Assembly (NCBI GenBank): GCA_963681505.1
Contig: OY811980.1
Span: forward strand, 8,648,955 to 8,712,954
Reading direction: 5' to 3'
Source: Eunapius fragilis
Lineage: Eukaryota > Porifera > Demospongiae > Spongillida > Spongillidae
Length of the DNA: 64,000 bases
The notes beneath the pieces were generated by a model that saw nothing but the letters and a program-made list of their open reading frames with translations, made no database searches and had not been told where the DNA came from. Below, one piece after another: positions 46,810 to 61,672 of this stretch (the stretch's first letter is position 1; each line of letters begins with the position of its first letter). A program made the translations under genes and the position numbers.

Positions 46810-48660
46810 TAATAGTTTTAATTTGCAGTGCGATGTTTCTTCACATACTAAGGACATGTAATACAGTGTACACTTAAAATGATGTAGTTCCAGTATGTGC
46901 ACTTCTATACAATTTATGCAAGGAAAATTTGTAAGTCTGTTGGGTGGGTTGGCGGGTGGTTGGTCCTTCCCATAGTGCATCAAGATGTTCTAACAAGCCC
47001 ATCGTGGCACATGTAACCTTACCTTAGTGACAAGGCCATATGCAGGTACTGTAGTGCTTTTTACTACCGCTGCATACGTGTGTTCAAATTATACATGGCA
47101 CTGCAGGTGTCAAGCTAGCTGGTAAAAGACACGCCACACGTGTAAGTGAAGCCTGGTTAATTCATGGACAACGACTTAATTTAGGTGACAAGGTAGGTAC
47201 GGTAGTGCGTTTGAATCGCACGGCTTAGAGATATAATATTGAACGTGGCCTAGCAGATGTGAATTAAGCTCGTAGGTGGCACGCCAGTCGTGTGGGAAGC
47301 TTAGTTAATAGAAAAAACTTGTATCAACGGCCAAATGTGCGGACGCTATACAAAAAAGTAATTAGGAACGTACATCGATGGAAGTTCAATAGACGAGAAC
47401 AAAGTTCGGTCTTGCGTTGGCAGTCTGTCCTCGCTCCTGTGCCACACATTTCTAAAGGATGAAAGGTGTAAGGCAAGGCTATGGCAAATTTGAAAGAATC
47501 CAGTGGTTGTACATAAAGGGACTCACGCATTGTATTCCGGAATAGGTCGTACACTCTCCCGCGTACCCCTGTTGCACCTTCAGAAATGTGCGGCACGTAT
47601 ATCCCACCCTTCGTACCTGTTTAAACAGCTCAGCTCTGCTATTGAGGCCAATCGCTACGAAGTGCATTAAAAGGAATAATTAATAAGTAACTATTTCAAA
47701 TTCAAATTTTAAGGATTAGATTGGTACATAGCGTACAGGTTGCTTATTGTAGTGACGCAAGGATTTTTAAAAGGTGAGTGAGGGGCAAAGCTTATATCTG
47801 TGAGGAGTGTGTGTGCAGTGTGTTTGCGCTGGATGGTCTGCCTCGTAACTAGAGGTCTACTTGATGCAGCAATTGGTCCTATATGGTGCTTACGATACGC
47901 CAGAGCACAACGCATTCTTCCAACAACACATCATAATGCAGTCGCGCTTTGAACCTATTGTACACTACGTCAAGCCTTGATGTTAGTAAAATAGACACCC
48001 GTAAATGACATTCAAGCTAAACAATTACTGCTCTGTTCAGAGCAACCATACAATTATACCTGGTGCTAACCACAAGGATTCGTAGCACAGTGCAACACTG
48101 GGCAAGATGATAAACAAATAATTTTAGTCGTGCCCGGACCATACAATGTATTAAATCAATTGATTTTCAATTGGCAGCCAAACAAACTCAAGGCATAAGT
48201 GGTGTCGTGACTCTAAGCTTTTCCCATTGTAATGATAGCTTGTTTATGTGTGCCCGTGACCTAGAACGCTGACGGCGTAGTATGCATGGATTTGAACGAG
48301 GGTACCCATGTCTATTCTAAAGGCTAGAGTATGTTTGAAAGGCATTTGCAAGTGTGCACGCGACTACGAAAGCTTGCCCCGCGGGTATTTAGGCTAGTGT
48401 AAGCGTACCCGTGGCTATGTAAGCGATGTAAGTGAATACAAGTGCTCCCGTGACAACGTAAGCTTGCCCCGTGGCAATGTATGCGTACCCGTGGCTATGT
48501 AAGCGAATGATGTAAGTATACTATTAACATGGGGCACGGCAGATGTGAACGAAGGTTGTAAATAGCACGCGGTAGAAAGTGATGCTGTGGGTAGCACTTA
48601 CCAACATCCTCGACGAGCGTTTAATAGACGAGTACAAAGTACGGTTTTCACCTGGGCTGC
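46810..48660. other. Island 3: low-copy DNA without a recognisable gene
   Basis: About 1.85 kb of mixed-composition sequence between E and D. The open frames on either strand are short (90 codons or fewer) and resemble nothing I know; the longest, on the minus strand at 47324-47596, would need a GTG start. Internal similarity suggests an old, diverged repeat. GTGACAAGG with a following GTA(C/G)GGTAGTGC-like segment occurs at 47027 and 47185, and a GCAGATGTGAA..GCACGC segment occurs near 47253 and 48539. AATAGACGAG(A/T)ACAAAGT recurs near 47388 and 48622. No target duplication or terminal inverted repeat was found, and its edges lie against two different satellites. Confidence 0.6.
48361..48520 (+). 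repeat. Diverged 80-bp tandem repeat in island 3
   Basis: GCGTACCCGTGGCTATGTAA occurs at 48403 and 48483, 80 bp apart. Each is preceded by an AGCTTGCCCCG(C/T)G motif (48371 and 48462) and followed by GATGTAAGT. Shorter CCCGTGRC echoes nearby (48255, 48447) suggest a roughly 20-40-bp sub-period. Confidence 0.6.
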
Positions 48661-51570
48661 CCCACTACCAATCCCACTACCACTACCAATCCCACTACTA
48701 CTACCACAACCACTACCAATCCCACTACCACTACCAATCCCACTACCAATCCCACTACCACCACCACTATCAATCCCACTACCTCTATCACAATCACTAC
48801 CAATTCCACTACCACTACCACTTCCATTACCAATCCCACTACCAATTCCACTACCACTACCACTACCACTACCAATCCCACTACCAATCCCACTACCACT
48901 ACCAATCCCATTACCACTACCACTACCAATCCCACTACCAATCCCAATACCACTATCAATCCCACTACCACTACCACTACCAATCCCCCTACCAATCCCA
49001 CTACCACTACAATTACCACTACCAATCCCACTACCAATCCCACTACCACTACCACTACCAATCCCACTACCTCTACCACTATCACTACCAATCCCACTAC
49101 CACTGCCACTACCACTACCATTACCAATCCCACTACCTCTACCACTATCACTACCAATCCCTCTACCACTACCACTACCATTACCAATCCCACTACCAAT
49201 CCCACTACCAATCCCACTACCACTACCACTACCACTACCAATCCCACTTCTAATCCCACTACCACTACCACTATCAATCCCACTGCCACTACCGCTACCA
49301 ATCCCCCTACCAATCCCACTACCACTACTATTACCACTACCAATCCCACTACCAATCCCACTACCAATCCCACTACCACAACCACTACCACTACCAATCG
49401 CACTACCTCTATTACTACCACTACCAATCGCACTACCAATCCCACTACCACTACCACTACCAATCCCACTACCTCTACCACTATCACCACCAATCCCAAT
49501 ACCACTACCATTACCAATCCCAATTCCAATCCAATTACCATTACCACTTCCACTACCACTACCAATCCCACTGTCTCTATCACTACCACTACCAATCCCA
49601 CTACAAATCCCACTACCACCACCACTACCAATCCCACTACCAATCCCACTACCACTACCACTACCAATCCCACTACCACTACCACTACCAATCCCACTAC
49701 CATTACCACTACCAATGCCACTACCAATCCCGCTACCACTACAATTACCACTACCAATCCCACTACCAATCCCACTACCAATCCCACTACCACTACCACT
49801 ACCACAACCAATCCCACTACCAATCCCACTACCACAACCACGGCCAATCCCACTACCACTTCGACTTCCAATCCCATTACCATTACCACTACCAATCACA
49901 CTACCAATCCCACTACCACTACCACAACCACTACCAATCCCACAACCACTACAACTACCACTACCAATCCCACTACCAATCCCACTACCAACCACTACCA
50001 ATCGCACTACCTCTATCTCTACCACTACAAATTGCACTACCAATCCCACTACCACTACCACTACCACTACCAATCCCACTACCTCTACCACTATCACCAC
50101 CAATCCCACTACCACTACCACTACCACTACCATTACCATTCCCACTTCCAATCCCATTACCACTACCACTACCAATCCCACTACCAATCCCACTACCACT
50201 TCCACTACCAATCCCACTACCACTACTACTACTAATCCACCTACCAATCCCACTACCACTACAATTACCACTACCAATCCCACTACCAATACCACTACCA
50301 ATCCCACTACCTCTACCACTACCACTACCAATCCCACTACCAATCCCATACAACTATAACTACCAATCCCACTACCTCTATCACTATCACCAACATTCCC
50401 ACTACCACTACCACGCTACCAATCTCACTACCTATCCCACTACCACTACCACTACCAATCCCCCTACCAATCCCACTACCACTGCAATTACCACTACCAA
50501 TCCCACTACCAATCCCACTCCCACTACGGCTACCACTACCAATCCCACTACGACTACCACTACCACTACCAATCCCACTACCAATGCCACTACCAATACA
50601 ACTACCAATCCCACTACCTCTACCACTACCACTACCAATCCAACTACAAATCCCACTACCAATCCCACTACCTCTACCACTATCACCACCATTCCACTAC
50701 CACTACCACTACCATTACCAATCCCACTACCAATCCCACTAGCACAACCACTACCAATCCCACTACCACTACCACTTGTAATCCCCCTACCAATCCCACT
50801 ACCACTACAATTGCCATTACCAATCCCACTACCTATCCCACTACCAATCCCACTACCACTACCACTACCACTACCACTACCAATCCCACTATCTCTACCA
50901 CTACCACTACCAATCCCACTACCAATCCCACTACCACCACCACTACCAATCCCACTACCAATCCCACTACCACTACCACTACCAATCCCACTACCACTAC
51001 CACCACCAATCCCACTACCACTATCAGTACCAATCCCACTACCATTCACGCTACCACTACAATTACCACTGTTAATCCCACTACCAATCCCACTACCAAT
51101 CCCACTGCCAATCCCACTACAACTACCACTACCACTACCAATCCCACTACGACTACCACTACCACTACCAATCCCTCTACCAATCCCACTACCAATACAA
51201 CTACCAATCCCACTACCTCTACCACTACCAATCCCACTACCACTACCAGTACCAATCCCACTACCATTCACGCTACCACTACAATTACCACTGTTAATCC
51301 CACTACCAATCCCACTACCAATCCCACTGCCAATCCCACTACAACTACCACTACCACTACCAATCCCACTAAGACTACCACTACCACTACCAATCCCACT
51401 ACCAATCCCACTACCAATACAACTACCAATCCCACTACCTCTACCACTACCACTACCAATCCCACTACAAATCCCACTACCAATCCCACTACTTCTACTA
51501 CTATCACCACCATTCCCACTACCACTACCACTACCACTACAATTACCAATTCCACTACCAATCCCACTAC
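48661..51570 (+). repeat. Satellite family D, C-rich on + strand, block 5
   Basis: About 2.9 kb of ACTACCAATCCC (12 bp) and ACTACC (6 bp) units, with almost no G on the + strand: the inverse of the D blocks at 20-24 kb. From about 49985 it matches 57450 onward (offset 7465, then 7405). A tandem pair with CACGCTACCACTACAATTAC near 51049 and 51270 has a 222-bp spacing. Long open frames on both strands are by-products of units divisible by three. No gene is seen. Confidence 0.95.
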
Positions 51571-54329
51571 CGGCACAATTCAGCGCGCTGCTACCGATTG
51601 CTGCACTTTCACGGGATCTATCTGTAACAATTCGGCGCAATTCGGCGCGCATGGACGGATTGGTGCGCTTCGGCTGGACCAATCTGTAACAATTCGGCGC
51701 AATTCGGCGTGGTACGACCGATTGCTGCACATTCACGGGATCAATCTGTAACAACTCAGCGCAATTCGACGCGATGCGACAGATTGTTGCACTTTCACGG
51801 GATCAATCTGTAACAATTCGGCACAATTAGTCGCGCATGGACGGATTGGTGTGCTTCGGCTGGACCAATCTGTAACAATTCGGCGCAATTCGACGTGGTA
51901 CGACAGAGTGTTGCACTTTCACGGGATCAATTTTGTATCAATTCGGCGCCTTTGCGACGGATTGCTGCATTATCGCGGGATCAATCTGCAAGAATTCGGC
52001 ACAATTCGGCGCGCTGCGACCAATTGCTGCACTTTCACAGGTTCAATCTGTAACAATTCAGAGCAATTCGGCGTGCTGCAACGGATTGGTGCACTTTTGC
52101 GGGATCAATCTGCAACAATTCGGCACAATTCGGCGCGCTGCGACAGATTGCACCACTTTCGCGGAACCAATCTGTAACAATTCGGCGCGCTGCAACGGAT
52201 TGCTGCACTTTCACCGGGTCAAATCTGTAACAATTCAGCGCAATTCGGCGCGCTGCGACAGATTACTGCACTTTCGCAGGATCAATCTGTAACAATTCGG
52301 CGCAATTCGGCGTGGTGTGACCGATTGCTGCACATTCACGGGATCAATCTGTAACAACTCAGCGCAATTCGGCGCGATGCGACAGATTGTTGCACTTTCA
52401 CGGGATCAATCTGTATCAATTCGGCGGAATTTGGCGCGCTGCAACGGATTGCTGCATTATCGCGGGATCAATCTGCAACAAATCGGCACAATTCGGCGCG
52501 CTGCGACCAATTGCTGCACTTTCACGGGTTCAATCTGTAACAATTCAGCGCAATTCGGCGCGCTGCAACGGATTGGTGCACTTTTGCGGGATCAATCTGC
52601 AACAATTCGGCACAATTCGGCGTGCTGCGACAGATTGCACCACTTTCGCGGAACCAATCTGTAAGAATTCGGCGCGCTGCAACTGATTGCTTCACTTTCA
52701 CCGGGTAAATCTGTAACAATTCAGCACAATTCGGCGCGCTGCGACGGAATCCTGCACTTTCGCAGGATCAATCTGTAACAATTCGGCGCAATTCGGCGTG
52801 GTGTGACTGATTGCTGCACATTCACGAGATCAATCTGTAACAACTCAGCGCAATTCGGCGCGCTGCGACGGATTGCTGCACTTTCACGGGATCAATCTGT
52901 ACCAATTCGGCGCACTTCGGCGCGCTGCGACGGATTGGTGCACTTTAGCGGGACCAATATGCAACAATTCTGCACAATTCAGCGCGCTGCTACCGATTGC
53001 AGCACTTTCACGGGTTCTATCTGTAACAATTCGGCACAATTAGTCGCGCATGGACGGATTGGTGCGCTTCGGCTGGACCAATCTGTAACAATTCGGCGCA
53101 ATTCGGCGTGGTACGACAGATTGTTGCACTTTCACGGGATCAATCTGTATCAATTTGGCGCAATTCGGCGCGCTGCGACGGATTGCTGCATTATCGCGGG
53201 ATCAATCTGCAACAATTCGGCACAATTCGGCGCGCTGCGACCAATTGCTGCACTTTCACGGGTTCAATCTGTAACAATTCAGAGCAATTCGGCGCGCTGC
53301 AACGGATTGGTGCACATTTGCGGGATCAATCTGCAACAATTCGGCACAATTCGGCGCGCTGCGACAGATTGCACCACTTTCGCGGAACCAATCTGTAACA
53401 ATTCGGCGCGCTGCAACGGATTGTTGCACTTTCACCGGGTCAAATCTGTAACAATTCATCGCAATTCGGCGCGCTGCGACGGATTACTGCACTTTCGCAG
53501 GATTAATCTGTAACAATTCGGCGCAATTCGGCGTGGTGTGACCGATTGCTGCACATTCACGGGATCAATCTGTAACAACTCAGCGCAATTTGGCGCGATG
53601 CGACAGATTGTTGCACTTTCACGGGATCAATCTGTATCAATTCGGCGCAATTCGGAGCGCTGCGACGGATTGCTGCATTATCGCGGGATCAATCTGCGAC
53701 AATTTGGCACAATTCGGCGCGCTGCAACCCATTGCTGCACTTTCACGGGTTCAATCTGTAACAATTCAGAGCAATTCGGCGCGCTGCAACGGATTGGTGC
53801 ACTTTTGCGGGATCAATCTGCAACAATTCGGCACAATTCGGCGTGGAACGAACGATTGCACCACTTTCGCTTAACCAATCTGTAACAATTCAGCGCGCTG
53901 CTACGGATTGCTGCACATCCACCGGGAAATATCTGTAACAATTCGGTGCGCTGCGACGGATTCATGCACTTTCGCAGGATCAATCTGTAACAATTCGGCG
54001 CAATTCGGCGTGGTGTGACCGATTGCTGCACATTCACGGGATCAATCTGTAACAACTCAGCGCAATTCGGCGCGCTGCGACGGATTGCTGCACTTTCACG
54101 GGATCATTCTGTAACAATTCGGCGCAATTCGGTGCGCATGGACGAATTGGTGCACTTCGGCTGAAACAATTTGTAACAATTTGGCGCAAATCGGCGCGCT
54201 GCTACCGATTGCTGCTCTTTCGCGGGATCAATCTGCAACAATTCGGCGCAATTCGGTTCGCAATGACAGATTGTAGAAGTTTCGCGTGATCAATCTGCAA
54301 CAATTCGGCACAATTCGGCGCGCTGCGAA
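51571..54329 (+). repeat. Satellite family C, long block 1
   Basis: About 2.76 kb of 62-bp monomers with 51-bp short forms, in + orientation. Variants such as GCGCATGGACGGATTGGTGC, GGCGTGGTACGACAGATTG and TTCAATCTGTAACAATTCAG recur in a fixed order, giving a local higher-order period of several hundred bases (for example 51790 to 53030, 52317 to 53538). The block is duplicated at 58976-61672. No gene is seen. Confidence 0.95.
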
Positions 54330-55538
54330 TCAATCCCACTACCACTACCACGGCCAATCCCACTACGACTACCACATCCAATCTCACTACCACTACCAAT
54401 ACCAATCCCACTACCAATCCCACTACCACTACCATTCCCACTACCATTCCCACTACCAATCCCACTACCAATCCCACTACCAATCCCACTACCACTACCT
54501 CTACCAATCCCACTACCAATCCCACTACCAATCCCACTACCAATCCCACTACCAATCCCACTACAAATCCCACTACCAATCCCACTACCAATCCCACTAC
54601 CAATCCCACTACCACTACCACTACCAATCCCACTACCAATCCCACTACCAATCCCACTACCAATCCCACTACCAATCCCACTACCAATCCCACTACCATT
54701 CCCACTACCAATCCCACTACCAATCCCACTACCAATCCCACTACCAATCCCACAACCAATCCCACTACCAATCCCACTACAAATCCCACTACCACTACCA
54801 CTACCAATCCCACTACCACTACCACTACCAATCCCACTACCAATCCCACTACCAATCCCACTACCAATCCCACTACCAATCCCACTACCAATCCCACTAC
54901 CAATCCCACTACCAATCCCACTACCAATCCCACTACCACTACCACTACCAATCCCACTACCAATCCCACTACAAATCCCACTACCAATCCCACTACCAAT
55001 CCCACTACCAATCCCTCTACCAATCCCACTACCACTACCACTACCAATTCTCCTACCAATCCCACTACCACTAGAATTTCCACAATAAATCCCACTACCA
55101 ATCCCACTACCACTACCACTACTTCTACCAATGCCACTACCAATCCCACTACCAATCCCACTACCAATCCCACTACCAATCCCACTACCAATCCCACTAC
55201 AACTACCACTACCACTACCAATCCCACTACCAATCCCACTACCAATCCCACTACCAATCCCACTACCAATCCCACTACCAATCCCACTACCACTACCACT
55301 ACCACTACCAATCCCACTACCAATCCCACTACCAATCCCACTACCACTACCACTACCATTACCAATCCCACTACCAATCCCACAACCACAACCACTACCA
55401 ATCCCACTACCACTACCACTACTAATCCCCCTACCAATCCCACTACCACTACAATTGCCACTACCAATCCCACAACCAATCCCACTACTACTACCACTAC
55501 CAATCCCACTATCTCTACCACTACCACTACCAATCCCA
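54330..55538 (+). repeat. Satellite family D, C-rich on + strand, block 6
   Basis: About 1.2 kb, dominated by uninterrupted ACTACCAATCCC 12-mers with occasional ACTACAAATCCC and ACTACCATTCCC variants. It opens at GCGCTGCGAATCAATCCC and closes at CCAATCCCAATTCGGC. It is duplicated and expanded at 61673-63570. Confidence 0.95.
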
Positions 55539-55875
55539 ATTCGGCACAATTACAATTCGGCACAATTAGTCGCGCATGGACGGATTGGTGCGCTTCGGCT
55601 GGACCAATCTGTAACAATTCGGCGCAATTCGGCGTGGAACGAACGATTGCTGCACATTCACGGGATCAATCTGTAACAACTCAGCGCAATTCGGCGCGAT
55701 GCGACAGATTGTTGCACTTTCACGGGATCAATCTGTATCAATTCGGCGCAATTCGGAGCGCTGCGACGGATTGCTGCATTATCGGGGGATCAATCTGCAA
55801 CAATCTGCAACAATTCGGCGCAATTCGGCGCGCTGCGACCAATTACTGCACTTTCACGGGTTCAATCTGTAACTA
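55539..55875 (+). repeat. Satellite family C, short block
   Basis: About five C monomers from AATTCGGCACAATTACAATTCGG to GGTTCAATCTGTAACTATACC. Duplicated at 63571-63908 with the same edges. Confidence 0.9.
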
Positions 55876-58800
55876 TACCAATCCCACTACCAATCGCACT
55901 ACCAATCCCACTACCAATCCCACTTCCACTACCACTACCACTACCACTACCACTACCAATCCCACTACTAATACCACTACCAATCCCACTACCAATTCCA
56001 CTACCAATCCCACTACCAATCCCACTACCAATCCCACTACCAATCCCACTACCATTTCCACTACCAATCCCAATCCCACTACCAATCCCAGTACCACTAC
56101 CACTACCAATCCCACTACCAATCCCACTACCAATCCCACTACCAATCCCACTACCAATCCCACTACCAATCCCACTACCAATCCCACTACCAATCCCACT
56201 ACCAATCCCACTACCAATCCCACTACCAATCCCACTACCAATCCCACTACCAATCCCACTACCAATCCCACTACCAATCCCACTACCAATCCCACTACCA
56301 ATCCCACTACCAATCCCACTACCAATCCCACTACCACTACCACTACCATTACCAATCCCACTACCAATCCCACTACCTCTACCACTACCACTACCAATCC
56401 CACTACCACTACCACTGCCAATTCCACTACCAATCCCACTACCAATCCCACTACCAATCCCACTACCAATCCCACTACCAATCCCACTACCAATCCCACT
56501 ACCAATCCCACTACCAATCCCACTACCAATCCCACTACCAATCCCACTACCAATCCCACTACCAATCCCACTACCAATCCCACTACAAATCCCACTACCA
56601 CTACCACTACCAATCCCACTACCAATCCCACTACCAATCCCACTACCAATCCCACTACCAATCCCACTACCAATCCCACTACCAATCCCACTACCAATGC
56701 CACTACCAATCCCACTACCAATCCCACGACCACTACCACTACCAATCCCACTACCAATCCCACTACAAATCCCACTACCAATCCCACTACCAATCCCACT
56801 ACCAATCCCTCTACCAATCCCACTACCACTACCACTACCAATTCTCCTACCAATCCCACTACCACTAGAATTTCCACTATAAATCCCACTACCAATCCCA
56901 CTACCACTACCACTACTTCTACCAATGCCACTACCAATCCCACTACCAATCCCAATACCACTATCAATCCCACTACCACTACCACTACCAATCCCCCTAC
57001 CAATCCCACTACCACTACAATTACCACTACCAATCCCACTACCAATCCCACTACCACTACCACTACCAATCCCACTACCTCTACCACTATCACTACCAAT
57101 CCCACTACCACTACCACTACCACTACCATTACCAATCCCACTACCTCTACCACTATCACTACCAATCCCGCTACTACCAATCCCGCTACCACTACAATTA
57201 CCACTACCAATCCCACTACCAATCCCACTACCAATCCCACTACCACTACCACTACCACAACCAATCCCACTACCGATCCCACTACCGATCCCACTACCAC
57301 AACCACGGCCAATCCCACTACCACTTCGACTTCCAATCCCATTACCATTACCACTACCAATCACACTACCAATCCCACTACCACTACCACAACCACTACC
57401 AATCCCACAACCACTACAACTACCACTACCAATCCCACTACCAATCCCACTACCAACCACTACCAATCGCACTACCTCTATCTCTACCACTACAAATCGC
57501 ACTACCAATCCCACTACCACTACCACTACCACTACCACTACCAATCCCACTACCTCTACCACTATCACCACCAATCCCACTACCTATACCACTACCACTA
57601 CCATTACCATTCCCACTACCAATCCCACTACCACTTCCACTACCAATCCCACTACCACTACTACTACTAATCCACCTACCAATCCCACTACCACTACAAT
57701 TACCACTACCAATCCCACTACCAATACCACTACCAATCCCACTACCTCTACCACTACCACTACCAATCCCACTACCAATCCCATACAACTACAACTACCA
57801 ATCCCACTACCTCTATCACTATCACCAACATTCCCACTACCACTACCACGCTACCAATCTCACTACCTATCCCACTACCACTACCACTACCAATCCCCCT
57901 ACCAATCCCACTACCACTGCAATTACCACTACCAATCCCACTACCAATCCCACTACGACTACCACTACCACTACCAATCCCACTACCAATGCCACTACCA
58001 ATACAACTACCAATCCCACTACCTCTACCACTACCACTACCAATCCAACTACAAATCCCACTACCAATCCCACTACCTCTACCACTATCACCACCATTCC
58101 ACTACCACTACCACTACCATTACCAATCCCACTACCAATCCCACTAGCACAACCACTACCAATCCCATTACCACTACCACTTGTAATCCCCCTACCAATC
58201 CCACTACCACTACAATTGCCATTACCAATCCCACTACCTATCCCACTACCAATCCCACTACCACTACCACTACCACTACCACTACCAATCCCACTATCTC
58301 TACCACTACCACTACCAATCCCACTACCAATCCCACTACCACCACCACTACCAATCCCACTACCAATCCCACTACCACTACCACTACCAATCCCACTACC
58401 ACTACCACTACCAATCCCACTACCACTATCAGTACCAATCCCACTACCATTCACGCTACCACTACAATTACCACTGTTAATCCCACTACCAATCCCACTA
58501 CCAATCCCACTGCCAATCCCACTACAACTACCACTACCACTACCAATCCCACTACGACTACCACTACCACTACCAATCCCTCTACCAATCCCACTACCAC
58601 TACCACTACCAATCCCACTACCACTACCACTACCAATCCCACTACCACTACCAGTACCAATCCCACTACCATTCACGCTACCAGTACAATTACCACTGTT
58701 AATCCCACTACCAATCCCACTACCAATCCCACTGCCAATCCCACTACAACTACCACTACCACTACCAATCCCACTAAGACTACCACTACCACTACCAATC

Positions 58801-58975
58801 CCACTACCAATCCCACTACCAATACAACTACCAATCCCACTACCTCTACCACTACCACTACCAATCCCACTACAAATCCCACTACCAATCCCACTACTTC
58901 TACTACTATCACCACCATTCCCACTACCAATACCACTACCACTACCATTACCAATTCCACTACCAATCCCACTAC
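55876..58975 (+). repeat. Satellite family D, C-rich on + strand, block 7
   Basis: About 3.1 kb. The left part contains the purest run of ACTACCAATCCC in the window (about 56107-56330, then 56420-56590). The right part, from about 57450, duplicates 49985-51570. No gene is seen. Confidence 0.95.
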
Positions 58976-61672
58976 CGGCACAATTCAGCGCGCTGCTACC
59001 GATTGCTGCACTTTCACGGGATCTATCTGTAACAATTCGGCGCAATTCGGCGCGCATGGACGGATTGGTGCGCTTCGGCTGGACCAATCTGTAACAATTC
59101 GGCGCAATTCGGCGTGGTACGACCGATTGCTGCACATTCACGGGATCAATCTGTAACAACTCAGCGCAATTCGACGCGATGCGACAGATTGTTGCACTTT
59201 CACGGGATCAATCTGTAACAATTCGGCACAATTAGTCGCGCATGGACGGATTGGTGTGCTTCGGCTGGACCAATCTGTAACAATTCGGCGCAATTCGACG
59301 TGGTACGACAGCGTGTTGCACTTTCACGGGATCAATTTTGTATCAATTCGGCGCAATTCGGCGCGCTGCGACGGATTGCTGCATTATCGCGGGATCAATC
59401 TGCAACAATTCGGCACAATTCGGCGCGCTGCGACCAATTGCTGCACTTTCACAGGTTCAATCTGTAACAATTCAGAGCAATTCGGCGTGCTGCAACGGAT
59501 TGGTGCACTTTTGCGGGATCAATCTGCAACAATTCGGCACAATTCGGCGCGCTGCGACAGATTGCACCACTTTCGCGGAACCAATCTGTAACAATTCGGC
59601 GCTCTGCAACGGATTGCTGCACTTTCACCGGGTCAAATATGTAACAATTCAGCGCAATTCGGCGTGGTACGACCGATTGCTGCACATTGACGGGATCAAT
59701 CTGTAACAACTCAGCGCAATTCGGCGCGATGCGACAGATTGTTGCACTTTCACGGGATCAATCTGTATCAATTCGGCGGAATTTGGCGCGCTGCAACGGA
59801 TTGCTGCATTATCGCGGGATCAATCTGCAACAAATCGGCACAATTCGGCGCGCTGCGACCAATTGCTGCACTTTCACGGGTTCAATCTGTAACAATTCAG
59901 CGCAATTCGGCGCGCTGCAACGGATTGGTGCACTTTTGCGGGATCAATCTGCAACAATTCGGCACAATTCGGCGTGGAACGAACGATTGCACCACTTTCG
60001 CTTAACCAATCTGTAACAATTCAGCGCGCTGCTACGGATTGCTGCACATCCACCGGGACAAATCTGTAACAATTCGGTGCGCTGCGACGCAATCCTGCAC
60101 TTTCGCAGGATCAATCTGTAACAATTCGGCGCAATTCGGCGTGGTGTGACCGATTGCTGCACATTCACGAGATCAATCTGTAACAACTCAGCGCAATTCG
60201 GCGCGCTGCGACGGATTGCTGCACTTTCACGGGATCAATCTGTAACAATTCGGCGCAATTCGGCGCGCTGCGACGGATTGGTGCACTTTAGCGGGACCAA
60301 TATGCAACAATTCTGCACAATTCAGCGCGCTGCTACCGATTGCAGCACTTTCACGGGTTCTATCTGTAGCAATTCGGCACAATTAGTCGCGCATGGACGG
60401 ATTGGTGCGCTTCGGCTGGACCAATCTGTAACAATTCGGCGCAATTCGGCGTGGTACGACAGATTGTTGCACTTTCACGGGATCAATCTGTATCAATTTG
60501 GCGCAATTCGGCGCGCTGCGACGGATTGCTGCATTATCGCGGGATCAATCTGCAACAATTCGGCACAATTCGGCGCGCTGCGACCAATTGCTGCACTTTC
60601 ACGGGTTCAATCTGTAACAATTCAGAGCAATTCGGCGCGCTGCAACGGATTGGTGCACTTTTGCGGGATCAATCTGCAACAATTCGGCACAATTCGGCGC
60701 GCTGCGACAGATTGCACCACTTTCGCGGAACCAATCTGTAACAATTCGGCGCGCTGCAACGGATTGTTGCACTTTCACCGGGTCAAATCTGTAACAATTC
60801 ATCGCAATTCGGCGCGCTGCGACGGATTACTGCACTTTCGCAGGATTAATCTGTAACAATTCGGCGCAATTCGGCGTGGTGTGACCGATTGCTGCACATT
60901 CACGGGATCAATCTGTAACAACTCAGCGCAATTTGGCGCGATGCGACAGATTGTTGCACTTTCACGGGATCAATCTGTATCAATTCGGCGCAATTAGGAG
61001 CGCTGCGTCGGATTGCTGCATTATCACGGGATCAATCTGCGACAATTTGGCACTATTGGGCGCGCTACAACCCATTGCTGCACTTTCACGGGTTCAATCT
61101 GGAACAATTCAGAGCAATTCGGCGCGCTGCAACGGATTGGTGCAATTTTGCGGGATCAATCTGCAACAATTCGGCACAATTCGGCGTGGAACGAACGATT
61201 GCACCACTTTCGCGGAACCAATCTGTAACAATTCAGCGCGCTGCTACGGATTGCTGCACATCCACCGGGAAATATCTGTAACAATTCGGTGCGCTGCGAC
61301 GGATTCATGCACTTTCGCAGGATCAATCTGTAACAATTCGGCGCAATTCGGCGTGGTGTGACCGATTGCTGCACATTCACGGGATCAATCTGTAACAACT
61401 CAGCGCAATTCGGCGCGCTGCGACGGATTGCTGCACTTTCATGGGATCAATCTGTAACAATTCGGCGCAATTCGGTGCGCATGGACGAATTGGTGCACTT
61501 CGGCTGAAACAATCTGTAACTATTTGGCGCAAATCGGCGCGCTGCTACCGATTGCTGCTCTTTCGCGGGATCAATCTGCAACAATTCGGCGCAATTCGGT
61601 TCGCAATGACAGATTGTAGAAGTTTCGCGTGATCAATCTGCAACAATTCGGCACAATTCGGCGCGCTGCGAA
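58976..61672 (+). repeat. Satellite family C, long block 2
   Basis: A duplicate of 51571-54329. The offset is 7405 bp at the left edge and 7343 bp at the right edge. The net 62 bp equals one monomer and includes a deletion of about one monomer near 59660, visible against 52245-52310, offset by smaller indels such as GGCGCCTTTGCG near 51946 against GGCGCAATTCGGCGCG near 59349. Confidence 0.95.

Noticed and set aside
47324-47596. 90-codon minus-strand frame in island 3
   Set aside because: It needs a GTG start, has no recognisable domain, and overlaps another frame of equal plausibility.
46810-48660. Island 3 as a third transposon insertion
   Set aside because: No terminal inverted repeat or target duplication was found, and the two flanks are different satellites, so no empty site can be reconstructed.
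48587-50359. Open frames up to about 590 codons rich in Pro-Leu-Ile, and similar frames of 400-743 codons throughout family D on both strands
   Set aside because: D units are 12 and 6 bp, so any stop-free unit gives endless open frames in several frames on both strands. There is no complexity, no conserved start and no gene context.
51571-54329. RNA polymerase III B-box-like GGTTCAATCTG in family C (tRNA-derived SINE)
   Set aside because: The match to GGTTCGANNCC is poor, there is no A box at the right distance, and no poly-A or target duplications are present.
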